Assembly: GCA_002361735.1 (NCBI GenBank)
Contig: DETS01000067.1
Coordinates: forward strand, 48,847-58,946
DNA from: Lachnospiraceae bacterium UBA3282
GTDB lineage: Bacteria; Bacillota; Clostridia; Lachnospirales; Lachnospiraceae
Direction: 5' to 3'
Length of the DNA stretch: 10,100 nt
Below the pieces are notes generated by a model. That model ran no database searches. It was not told the origin of the DNA and saw only the letters and a program-made list of their open reading frames with translations. Both the position numbers and the translations under genes were made by a program. Positions 1-5,520 of the stretch are shown here, in pieces (position 1 is the first letter of the stretch; each line of letters begins with the position of its first letter).

Positions 1-25
1 AAAAAGCTCCGGCATGGAGGTAAAT

Positions 26-799
26 ATGACAGTTAACAGTGTAAACGGAATGAACACACAGCCCGCCATGGGCGGCGCGGGAGCAGGCGCACAAACGGAC
101 CCCGCCAGCAAGAACTTACAGCAGCAGATCGACCGTCTGCAGCAGGAGTTAAAGGAGATTTCCGCCAATCAGGAAATGCCCGCGGAAACAAAAATGAAAA
201 AGCGGCAGGATCTGCAAAAGCAGATCAGCGAGTTACAGATTCAGCTCAGGCAGCGGCAGATAGACGCAAGGCGCGAAGAGCGGGAAAAGAAAAAGGCAGA
301 AAGCTCCTTTGACGACATGCTCGGCACGAAAGAGCAGAACGGAACGAATACGGTGCAGAATGTGGGGCTGTCCGCAGACAGTATGACCGCCATGATCTCC
401 GCGGATAAGTCCGTCAAGCAGGCGAATGCGCAGGGAAGCGTCGCAGCAAAGATGGAAGGAAAAGCACATGTACTGGAGCAGGAAATTAAACTGGATGGCG
501 CCAGAGGCGGCGATACCGGTGCAAAGCAGTCGGAACTTGCCGATTTAGAGGCAAAGGCACAGTCGGCGGAGGCTTCTCAGCTCAGTACATTGGCGGAAGC
601 GGGCGAAACCTTGCAGAATGCTGCAAAAGATGAGAAATCCGATAACAAAACTGTCGAAGGAACAGAGGAAAAAGAAACTTCCGAAACAAAAGACGGTACA
701 GAGGAAGCGCAAAAGGAAGGTGCAGGCGACGCTGCAGGCAGCGAAATCACAGAGGCAGCAGTGGATCCCGGCTATCATCCGATCGATGTGCGGCTGTAA
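26..799 (+). CDS. FlxA-like coiled-coil protein
   Basis: About 257 residues, soluble, with no signal peptide or membrane segment. The ATG at 26 is chosen over the in-frame ATG at 14 because GGAGG (16-20) lies 5 nt before it; the ATG at 14 overlaps that SD. Residues about 25-95 form a Gln/Glu/Lys-rich coiled coil (LQQQIDRLQQELKEI, then LQKQISELQIQLRQRQ) with the spacing typical of the FlxA-like family (pfam14282). The middle is Ala/Glu/Lys-rich and the last third is acidic low-complexity sequence rich in E, K, T and A, probably disordered. In E. coli flxA belongs to the flagellar regulon, but no flagellar gene is visible here, so that link is only family knowledge. The gene is followed within 35 nt by a strong terminator, so it ends its transcription unit; its promoter lies outside the window. 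Family assignment fairly sure, function unknown. Confidence 0.75.
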   Translation: MTVNSVNGMNTQPAMGGAGAGAQTDPASKNLQQQIDRLQQELKEISANQEMPAETKMKKRQDLQKQISELQIQLRQRQIDARREEREKKKAESSFDDMLGTKEQNGTNTVQNVGLSADSMTAMISADKSVKQANAQGSVAAKMEGKAHVLEQEIKLDGARGGDTGAKQSELADLEAKAQSAEASQLSTLAEAGETLQNAAKDEKSDNKTVEGTEEKETSETKDGTEEAQKEGAGDAAGSEITEAAVDPGYHPIDVRL

Positions 800-830
800 T
801 GTTGTATTTTCATCCGGTATTTATTACACA

Positions 831-871
831 AAAAAGCTGTGTCGCAGTATCAAACGGGGCACAGCTTTTTT
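831..871. terminator. Bidirectional intrinsic terminator
   Basis: A perfect 11-bp stem, AAAAAGCTGTG (831-841) with CACAGCTTTTT (860-870), has an 18-nt loop and is flanked by T runs on both strands. It lies between the converging FlxA-like gene and the remnant SdpI-like gene and can end both. The restored stop codon of the SdpI-like gene (870-872, minus strand) touches the stem. Confidence 0.9.
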
Positions 872-1176
872 ATTTTCCAAACTTTTTTATCAATGCCTTT
901 TCGACTAAAAATGTCCATACCATAAATCCTAAAAGTTTTTTGCTATTGCTCTTTCCACAATAAGGGTAGGCAGCATGATCCACCCAATCTTCCACCACAG
1001 TTTTCCACAGTACACTTGCGCAAAATCCCACGCTTCCTGATTTTTCATGGAGCGGGAAGTCCGATACCCGAAAACCATGTTAATCGTCTTGGGCGGATGT
1101 TTCATCATCATCCTACCAACCCCGATCATTAAAAGCGGCACGATCAAATTACAGAACAAATGATTGTTTCCGCCAT
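870..1176 (-). pseudogene. SdpI/YhfL-family membrane protein, two frameshifts
   Basis: The core reads NLIVPLLMIGVGRMMMKHPP, then INMVFGYRTSRSMKNQEAW and YCGKLWWKIGWIML. The N-FGYRTxxSMKNxxxW signature is that of the SdpI/YhfL family (pfam13630), small multi-pass membrane proteins whose B. subtilis member gives immunity to the SdpC toxin. The longest single-frame reading starts at TTG 1159 without an SD and stops at 929, giving 76 residues. A better start, ATG 1176 (MAETII...), lies 4 nt after the stop of the HAAS gene with AGG of that gene's end as SD, but it shifts out of frame near 1158. Adding one T in the T run there and one A in the A6 run at 936-941 gives a continuous reading of about 102 codons ending GFMVWTFLVEKALIKKFGK at 870. 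Last gene of the padR operon. The restored protein is still slightly short for the family. The lesions may be real decay or homopolymer assembly errors. Confidence 0.7.
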
Positions 1177-1180
1177 TGCA

Positions 1181-1828
1181 TTACCTCACATAAATCCCTG
1201 CAAACCGCATCTCCTCATCGTACGTCAGCCGATAAGTGACGCTCACATTTTCGTAGGTGACCGTCATTTCCCCTACCGCCATATGTCTTCCTGCCTGTAC
1301 CAATTCCACCAGATAAACGGCGCCAAACTGTTTCCGCTCTCCCCAGTCACCACCAAGCGCTTCCCTGATGGAAACTCTCATCTCGGCATTTAACAAAGGC
1401 TGCATCTTCGGGATGGCGCTTTCCTGCAATGCCGCATAATCCTCCGCATCCAGCAACTCCACCGTTTCTTTCATGGCTTCTTCCACTCGCTGCTTGTCAA
1501 AATATACGCTCTGCTCTATGTCAACGGGTTTGGGAAATGCCCAATAAACGAGCGTTCCCAGCAGAATCAAAATCGTTACAATGAGGACTACGATTTTCAA
1601 TACCTTATTTCTGCCGTACCGTTTTTGTTCCTCGATACTGATATCTTCATTAAAGTCAGCCGCGATTTCTGCCGCCGTTCCCATCTGAGAAATGATTTCT
1701 TCCGGTTGTTCCCCCTGTTTTACACGCATTTCAATATCCGTCAGCAGCTGCTTTTTGATTTCTTTCTTTCGCTTGTTGGTACACTTAAGCTTCTTCGCAA
1801 TGGCATTCACATATTGTTTTTCATTCAT
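1181..1828 (-). CDS. HAAS-domain membrane protein with DUF3887-like outer domain
   Basis: 215 residues. Residues 1-70 (MNEKQYVNAIAKKLK..., with KKEIKKQLLTDIEMRV and AAEIAADFNE) are a helical HAAS/DUF1700-type domain, which in Firmicutes is usually encoded beside a PadR regulator. One membrane segment spans about 76-97 (VLKIVVLIVTILILLGTLVY). Residues about 113-213 form an outer domain whose pattern (RVEEAMKETVELLDAEDYAAL, then GAVYLVELVQAGR and TVTYENVSVTYRLTYDEE) resembles DUF3887. ATG 1828 is set by GGAGGAG (1834-1840), which overlaps the end of padR; the stop of padR and this ATG are 3 nt apart, so the two genes are translationally coupled. The likely role is a membrane partner of the PadR pair, perhaps a sensor or anti-regulator, but no partner binding can be read from sequence. 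HAAS call good, DUF3887 call moderate. Confidence 0.75.
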   Translation of the reverse strand: MNEKQYVNAIAKKLKCTNKRKKEIKKQLLTDIEMRVKQGEQPEEIISQMGTAAEIAADFNEDISIEEQKRYGRNKVLKIVVLIVTILILLGTLVYWAFPKPVDIEQSVYFDKQRVEEAMKETVELLDAEDYAALQESAIPKMQPLLNAEMRVSIREALGGDWGERKQFGAVYLVELVQAGRHMAVGEMTVTYENVSVTYRLTYDEEMRFAGIYVR

Positions 1829-1831
1829 CGC

Positions 1832-2167
1832 TTACTCCTCCATGATCTTTTCCGCCCCGACAGATATTTTTCTCCAAACGGCTTCTATTTCCGTAAGCGC
1901 CTTTAATCCCGCTTCTGTGATTTCGTAATATTTCCTCGGCACCTGTTTTCCTTCTGCTTCGCTCCACTTGCTCACTACCAGCTTATCATCTTCCAGACGG
2001 TACAGAATCGGATATAAAGTGCCGTCCTTTAATAAAAATGTTTCCTCGCTTTTTTCCTTCATTTCCTGAATAATCTGATAGCCGTATTTGGCTTCTGATT
2101 TCAATAATTTCAAAACCAGCATATCCAGAACGCCTTTTTTCATTTGTCTTTCATATTTTTCGTTCAC
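1832..2167 (-). CDS. PadR-family transcriptional repressor
   Basis: 111 residues, the usual size for a short PadR (winged helix plus one C-terminal helix). Hallmarks are RQMKKGVLDMLVLKLLKSE (7-25), YGYQIIQEM (28-36), the wing and recognition region GTLYPILYRLEDDKLV (49-64) and PRKYYEITEAG (77-87). The start is taken as GTG 2167, because GGAGG sits 5 nt before it; an in-frame ATG at 2194 has no SD. It is first gene of a leftward operon with the HAAS protein. A dyad over its own promoter start site suggests autorepression released by an inducer or by the membrane partner. Family assignment is secure; the ligand is unknown. Confidence 0.92.
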   Translation of the reverse strand: MNEKYERQMKKGVLDMLVLKLLKSEAKYGYQIIQEMKEKSEETFLLKDGTLYPILYRLEDDKLVVSKWSEAEGKQVPRKYYEITEAGLKALTEIEAVWRKISVGAEKIMEE

Positions 2168-2210
2168 AGTTACCTCCACGCCGGAGTCACACATATTTTT
2201 TCTGTCACTA

Positions 2211-2261
2211 TATACTTTGTATTACTAGGTATACTATAAAAGGAATCTATATTAATGTCAA
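2211..2261 (-). promoter_or_regulatory. padR operon promoter with PadR-like dyad operator
   Basis: On the minus strand TTGACA (2256-2261) and TATAGT (2233-2238) are separated by exactly 17 nt, a strong housekeeping promoter. Just downstream of the -10, at 2211-2233, is a 23-bp imperfect dyad centred on 2222 (plus-strand half-sites ACTTTGTA and TACTAGGT, each flanked by TAT/ATA). It covers the expected transcription start, so binding there should block the promoter. Assignment to the adjacent PadR is an inference from position and from the AC-T-GTA type half-site. Confidence 0.75.
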
Positions 2262-2270
2262 GAGGAAGAT

Positions 2271-2322
2271 GATGCCAATTTGATGCAATTAGGATGCAAA
2301 TTTGATGCAGCCCCGTTATAAA
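2271..2322 (+). promoter_or_regulatory. LysM-gene promoter with four 11-bp phased repeats
   Basis: GATGC occurs at 2271, 2282, 2293 and 2304, exactly 11 bp apart, each followed by an AATTT/AATTAG-like stretch except the last. The array ends just before a -10-like TATAAA (2317-2322), and no TTGACA-like -35 is present at the 17-bp position (2294-2299 reads ATGCAA). Tandem 11-bp direct repeats in place of a -35 are the known arrangement of OmpR/PhoB-type response regulator boxes. That a response regulator activates this gene is inferred; none is encoded in the window. Confidence 0.55.
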
Positions 2323-2361
2323 ATAAAAGTGAAAAACGGAAGAAAAGAGGAAGGATACGGC

Positions 2362-4479
2362 ATGAAATACATTAGGTTACTTACCATTTTCTTGCTTTCA
2401 GTCAGCATTTTATATACTGCCTGGGCGTCGCAGGCTGATCCTCAACCGTCGGAAACGATGGAGATTTTTTCAGCATCATATAGAAACGTGGATGAAAACG
2501 AAATTTTTCACATTTATCAGCCGGAAGATTTTGACACTTTCTTAGCCTGTGTGGAAAACGGAATGGAATCTTTGGATGCCGTGTTGGAAGCAGATATCGA
2601 ATCGGGAGAAATTTCCGATAACGCAAGAGATTATGCCGGAAACTTTAACGGGCAGGGACATAAGATCAGCGGAATACGTCAGGAATTGTTTTCTACCTTA
2701 AAAAAAGGAGGAGTCATCGAAAACCTGACGATAGAAACAGATATATCTTCTGAAAAGGGAAAAGATTCGGGAGGAATTACGCTTTATAATTACGGATGTA
2801 TAAAAGACTGTGAAGTTTATGGTACGATTACCGCGTACAATTACGCAGGTGGTATCACGGCATTTAATTTCGGTCTCATTCAGTGCTGCAAAAATTATGC
2901 CGCCGTCACTTCTTTGGAGACCGGCGAAACATGGGAATATAAAAATTGGACGAGCGGATACGGGGCCGGAGGAATTGCCGGATCATGCGCGACCGATCAG
3001 GAGGAAGAGTATCCCGACGTATGCGTCATAATCTATTGCGATAATTATGGAGAAGTAACCGCCATGAGTTATGCGGGAGGCATTGTTGCTCATCTGGAAG
3101 ATAAAACAAGCGGAAACGCCCCGGCAAGTTCTGTACAGGAGCTGGTGCAAAATGACAGCTTCAAAACACCGTCAGAACTATGGGAAGAAACAGAAGATTC
3201 CGAATCTTCTAAATCTGTAAGAGAAGACGATGGAAAACATTATTCTTTGCTGTATTGCCGCAACTACGGGACCGTTACAGCAGTCAACAGAGTAGACCCC
3301 GGAACTTATTGGTATACACAGCCGGCGGGAATTTGTGCGGATTTAAGCTGGGGAGACATTAAGAGGTGTGTAAATTTGGGACGGGTGCAGTTTGATCCGG
3401 CGGCACCCAAATACAGCGAAGACGGTTATGTCCATACAAACTGTCCGATGGCGATTACTTATAATATGGGTTTTGCACCGACAAAAGACCATCATATCAC
3501 AGACTGCGTAAATTTAAAGGGAACCATCAGGGAAACCATGCGTCATGAAAATATTATGGAACTTTCCGAAGAAGAAATTTCCGCGTGGGAAAACGGAACA
3601 TATCAGGGAGAATATATCAGCAATAACTGGAAATTTGATTTGAAAGAAGCAGTAGATATCTGTGGATTACAGCTTCTTAACGTTAAAAAGAATCAAGACA
3701 CTGCCTTGCAAGAAAAGAAAAACTACTTTTTGTGTAATGAATTTATCATTTCGCTTCCGGAATATATGGAGATAGAAGAGTGCATTTTGGATCACGGAAA
3801 TAATGTGGGCTGTTATGCCCTGCATATTACGATACAACAAGAAAGTGTTTTTGAAAATATGGACGGAAAAGAGGAATGCTGGATCGTGCGTAAAGATGCA
3901 GATGTACAGACCGCAAGGAAAGAAGCGGACGAAGCCAATACGAGAAACGAATGGCGAGGCAGATATTTTTATGAAGAACTCTTTCAAACAATATCTCCCT
4001 ATTACTATATGAAAATCAGTCCCTTAAATCTGCCGTTTCATAATTGTTATCAGGGACAAAAATACAGAATGGGAACTTTGGGCGAACGGTTATTTGTGGA
4101 AAGCGCCATTCCAAAGGGCAGTTTATCCGATTATATGCAGGAGGGCAGCCACATACTGGGAAACGTTATTGCGATGCCGCTTTATGAAAATGCAGAAGGT
4201 GAGACGGAGGCAAAGTGGATTCTGGTTTTCAATGAAAAAGACAGCAATATCCATCCGACCCGTGCTTTTATTGATACGGTTGAAGCAGGTTTCTATCCTT
4301 TAAAAAGCACAGATAAAATTCATGTTGTAAAGGCGGGAGAGAGCTTGTGGAAGATAGCACATTCATATACTGCAGACCCTTGGAACTGGAAACTGATTGC
4401 AGAAAAGAACGGCATTGTAACACCGGATCATATTGAAGTGAGAGACGTTCTCATCATTCCTTCTATCAATCATAACTAA
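2362..4479 (+). CDS. Secreted beta-helix-like surface protein with C-terminal LysM
   Basis: 705 residues from ATG 2362, placed 7 nt after an AGGAAGG SD and opening with a signal peptide (KYIRLLTIFLLSVSILYTA, likely cut after AWA at 22 or SQA at 25); an upstream in-frame ATG at 2302 would add 20 charged residues before it. Residues about 60-390 are degenerate GLUG-like repeats (for example GGITLYNYG, AGGITAFNFG, AGGIAGS, AGGIVAH) predicted to stack as a right-handed beta-helix. Six turns carry a C-x-N-[YL]-G-like motif with Cys at 150, 176, 226, 299, 336 and 382. Residues about 395-640 match no family I recognise. Residues 653-705 are a LysM domain (IHVVKAGESLWKIAHSY..., ending VRDVLIIP) that should bind peptidoglycan. 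Single gene, divergent from padR, with no clear terminator after it. Role as a wall-bound surface or adhesion protein is inference. Confidence 0.82.
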   Translation: MKYIRLLTIFLLSVSILYTAWASQADPQPSETMEIFSASYRNVDENEIFHIYQPEDFDTFLACVENGMESLDAVLEADIESGEISDNARDYAGNFNGQGHKISGIRQELFSTLKKGGVIENLTIETDISSEKGKDSGGITLYNYGCIKDCEVYGTITAYNYAGGITAFNFGLIQCCKNYAAVTSLETGETWEYKNWTSGYGAGGIAGSCATDQEEEYPDVCVIIYCDNYGEVTAMSYAGGIVAHLEDKTSGNAPASSVQELVQNDSFKTPSELWEETEDSESSKSVREDDGKHYSLLYCRNYGTVTAVNRVDPGTYWYTQPAGICADLSWGDIKRCVNLGRVQFDPAAPKYSEDGYVHTNCPMAITYNMGFAPTKDHHITDCVNLKGTIRETMRHENIMELSEEEISAWENGTYQGEYISNNWKFDLKEAVDICGLQLLNVKKNQDTALQEKKNYFLCNEFIISLPEYMEIEECILDHGNNVGCYALHITIQQESVFENMDGKEECWIVRKDADVQTARKEADEANTRNEWRGRYFYEELFQTISPYYYMKISPLNLPFHNCYQGQKYRMGTLGERLFVESAIPKGSLSDYMQEGSHILGNVIAMPLYENAEGETEAKWILVFNEKDSNIHPTRAFIDTVEAGFYPLKSTDKIHVVKAGESLWKIAHSYTADPWNWKLIAEKNGIVTPDHIEVRDVLIIPSINHN

Positions 4480-4661
4480 AATATCTTTTCCATCGGATCA
4501 TTTATTATCTCATTATTGTCCTAAAATAAAATTTTATTGTTATTCGATAAATTTTTATTGACATTCATTTTTCCCTGTGCTATGTTAGTCTTAACAAAAC
4601 CAAAATCATTCCAGAAAAACCGTAATTTTCATCTCTTACGGCACGGAAGAAAGGATCTGCC
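4480..4661 (+). promoter_or_regulatory. Promoter and leader of the DUF2975 operon
   Basis: TTGACA (4558-4563) and TATGTT (4581-4586) are separated by 17 nt, a strong promoter. The region upstream is very AT-rich: a 14-bp perfect palindrome AATAAAATTTTATT at 4525-4538, and a direct repeat TTTTATTG-NN-ATTC at 4532-4545 and 4553-4566, 21 bp apart, the second copy covering the -35. The transcribed leader (from about 4593) holds a small hairpin, CCGTAA (4620-4625) with TTACGG (4636-4641), 7 nt before the GAAAGGA SD (4649-4655). No GC-stem terminator for the preceding LysM gene is visible in this gap. Confidence 0.75.
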
Positions 4662-5108
4662 ATGAAAAACAGATTGACACTTTTTACCAAGTATTTGCTG
4701 GATTTTATGTATTTTGCAGGCTTTGTTGTCATCGTAACACTTCCTGCCAGCATCCGTTTCTACGGAACCTATAATTCCTACTTTGAGGATAATTACTATT
4801 CCCTTTGCGTCATTTTTTTCCTGTCGGGCGTTTTTGCCCTTTTGATCGTTCAGCAGCTTCGCAAAATGATGCGTACGGTGATCGATGACGACTGCTTCAT
4901 TCGGGAAAATGTGACGAGCCTTGAAAAAATGAGCATTTACAGTTTCTTTATCGCCGTGATCACAGCCTGCCGCCTGTTTATCTATAGTACCCCTGCAGTG
5001 TTCATCGTGATTCTGGTCTTTGTCATCGCAGGGCTTTTCAGCCGCGTACTTGCCGGCGTCTTCGATCGGGCAGTTACCTATAAGCTGGAAAACGACCTGA
5101 CCATCTAA
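4662..5108 (+). CDS. DUF2975 four-helix membrane protein
   Basis: 148 residues with four predicted membrane segments at about 8-29, 45-66, 89-108 and 110-131. Between segments 2 and 3 lies the family-typical cytoplasmic loop LRKMMRTVIDDDCFIRENV (66-84) followed by SLEKM, matching DUF2975 (pfam11188). ATG 4662 has GAAAGGA 6 nt upstream. It is followed 76 nt later by a small HTH regulator, the usual neighbour of DUF2975 genes in Firmicutes (B. subtilis YoaS/YozG is the known pair type). Its biochemical role is not known; a membrane partner that senses a signal or restrains the regulator is an inference from the constant pairing. Confidence 0.85.
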   Translation: MKNRLTLFTKYLLDFMYFAGFVVIVTLPASIRFYGTYNSYFEDNYYSLCVIFFLSGVFALLIVQQLRKMMRTVIDDDCFIRENVTSLEKMSIYSFFIAVITACRLFIYSTPAVFIVILVFVIAGLFSRVLAGVFDRAVTYKLENDLTI

Positions 5109-5184
5109 TATATGTAAATCCTTTTAGGATTAACTTTTCAGTATGAACTTTCGAGTCCGGTACAGAAAGGAAAATAAAATTACT

Positions 5185-5430
5185 ATGGCAATTATGATTA
5201 ACTTAGATGTAATGATGGCGATGCGCAAGAAAAGCCTGACTGAACTGGCAGGCGAGATCGACCTCACCCTTGCGAATCTGTCCATCCTAAAAAATAATAA
5301 AGCAAAGGCAATCCGCCTCTCCACCTTAAATGAAATCTGTAAGGCGCTGGACTGTCAACCCGGCGATCTATTGCAGTATGTGGAGGACGAGGAAACAAAA
5401 ACTGAGGGAAGCGCAGATGAAAATAAATAA
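5185..5430 (+). CDS. YozG-type HTH (Cro/C1) regulator
   Basis: 81 residues. The reading MAIMINLDVMMAMRKKSLTE, then LAGEIDLTLANLSILKNNKAK, RLSTLNEICKALDCQPGDLL, is a compact Cro/C1-type helix-turn-helix (about 15-62) of the HTH_26/YozG kind, consisting of little more than the DNA-binding domain plus an acidic tail (EDEETKTEGSADE). The start at 5185 is chosen from family similarity; an upstream in-frame ATG at 5143 would add 14 residues with no good SD. AGAAAGG (5164-5170) sits 14 nt before 5185, longer than ideal, so translation may be weak or coupled to the upstream gene. A weak hairpin, AATCC-TTTTA-GGATT (5117-5131), lies in the gap before it. It likely controls its own operon; the 21-bp direct repeat at 4532-4566 is a candidate site. 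Confidence 0.88.
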   Translation: MAIMINLDVMMAMRKKSLTELAGEIDLTLANLSILKNNKAKAIRLSTLNEICKALDCQPGDLLQYVEDEETKTEGSADENK

Positions 5431-5446
5431 TTAAAATTTTCAATCG

Positions 5447-5506
5447 CGAGATTTGTGTCTGCGCGTTGCTTGCCACAAACTCGTTCATGCACAAAAAGCA
5501 GCGCAG
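5447..5506 (+). ncRNA. Possible mRNA hairpin/pseudoknot before DUF4173 RBS
   Basis: In the 90-nt gap between the regulator and DUF4173 genes, CGAG-a-TTTGTG (5447-5457) pairs with CACAAACTCG (5474-5483), 10 bp with one bulged A. CTGCGC in the loop (5459-5464) can pair with GCGCAG (5501-5506), only 4 nt before the GGAG SD. The two pairings together have the topology of an H-type pseudoknot. There is no T run, so it is not a terminator. No function shown. Confidence 0.35.
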
Positions 5507-5520
5507 AAATGGAGAAGATC

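Noticed and set aside
618..908. 96-codon plus-strand frame across the end of the FlxA-like gene and the terminator
   Set aside because: It is a shifted reading of the FlxA-like gene, very Lys/Gln/Arg-rich, has no SD, and runs through the terminator hairpin.
3667..3987. 106-codon minus-strand frame inside the LysM gene
   Set aside because: No SD, Phe-rich antisense composition, and the plus-strand gene here is well supported.
4525..4538. Perfect AT-only palindrome as terminator of the LysM gene
   Set aside because: The stem has no G or C and would be too weak; better seen as part of the AT-rich promoter upstream region.
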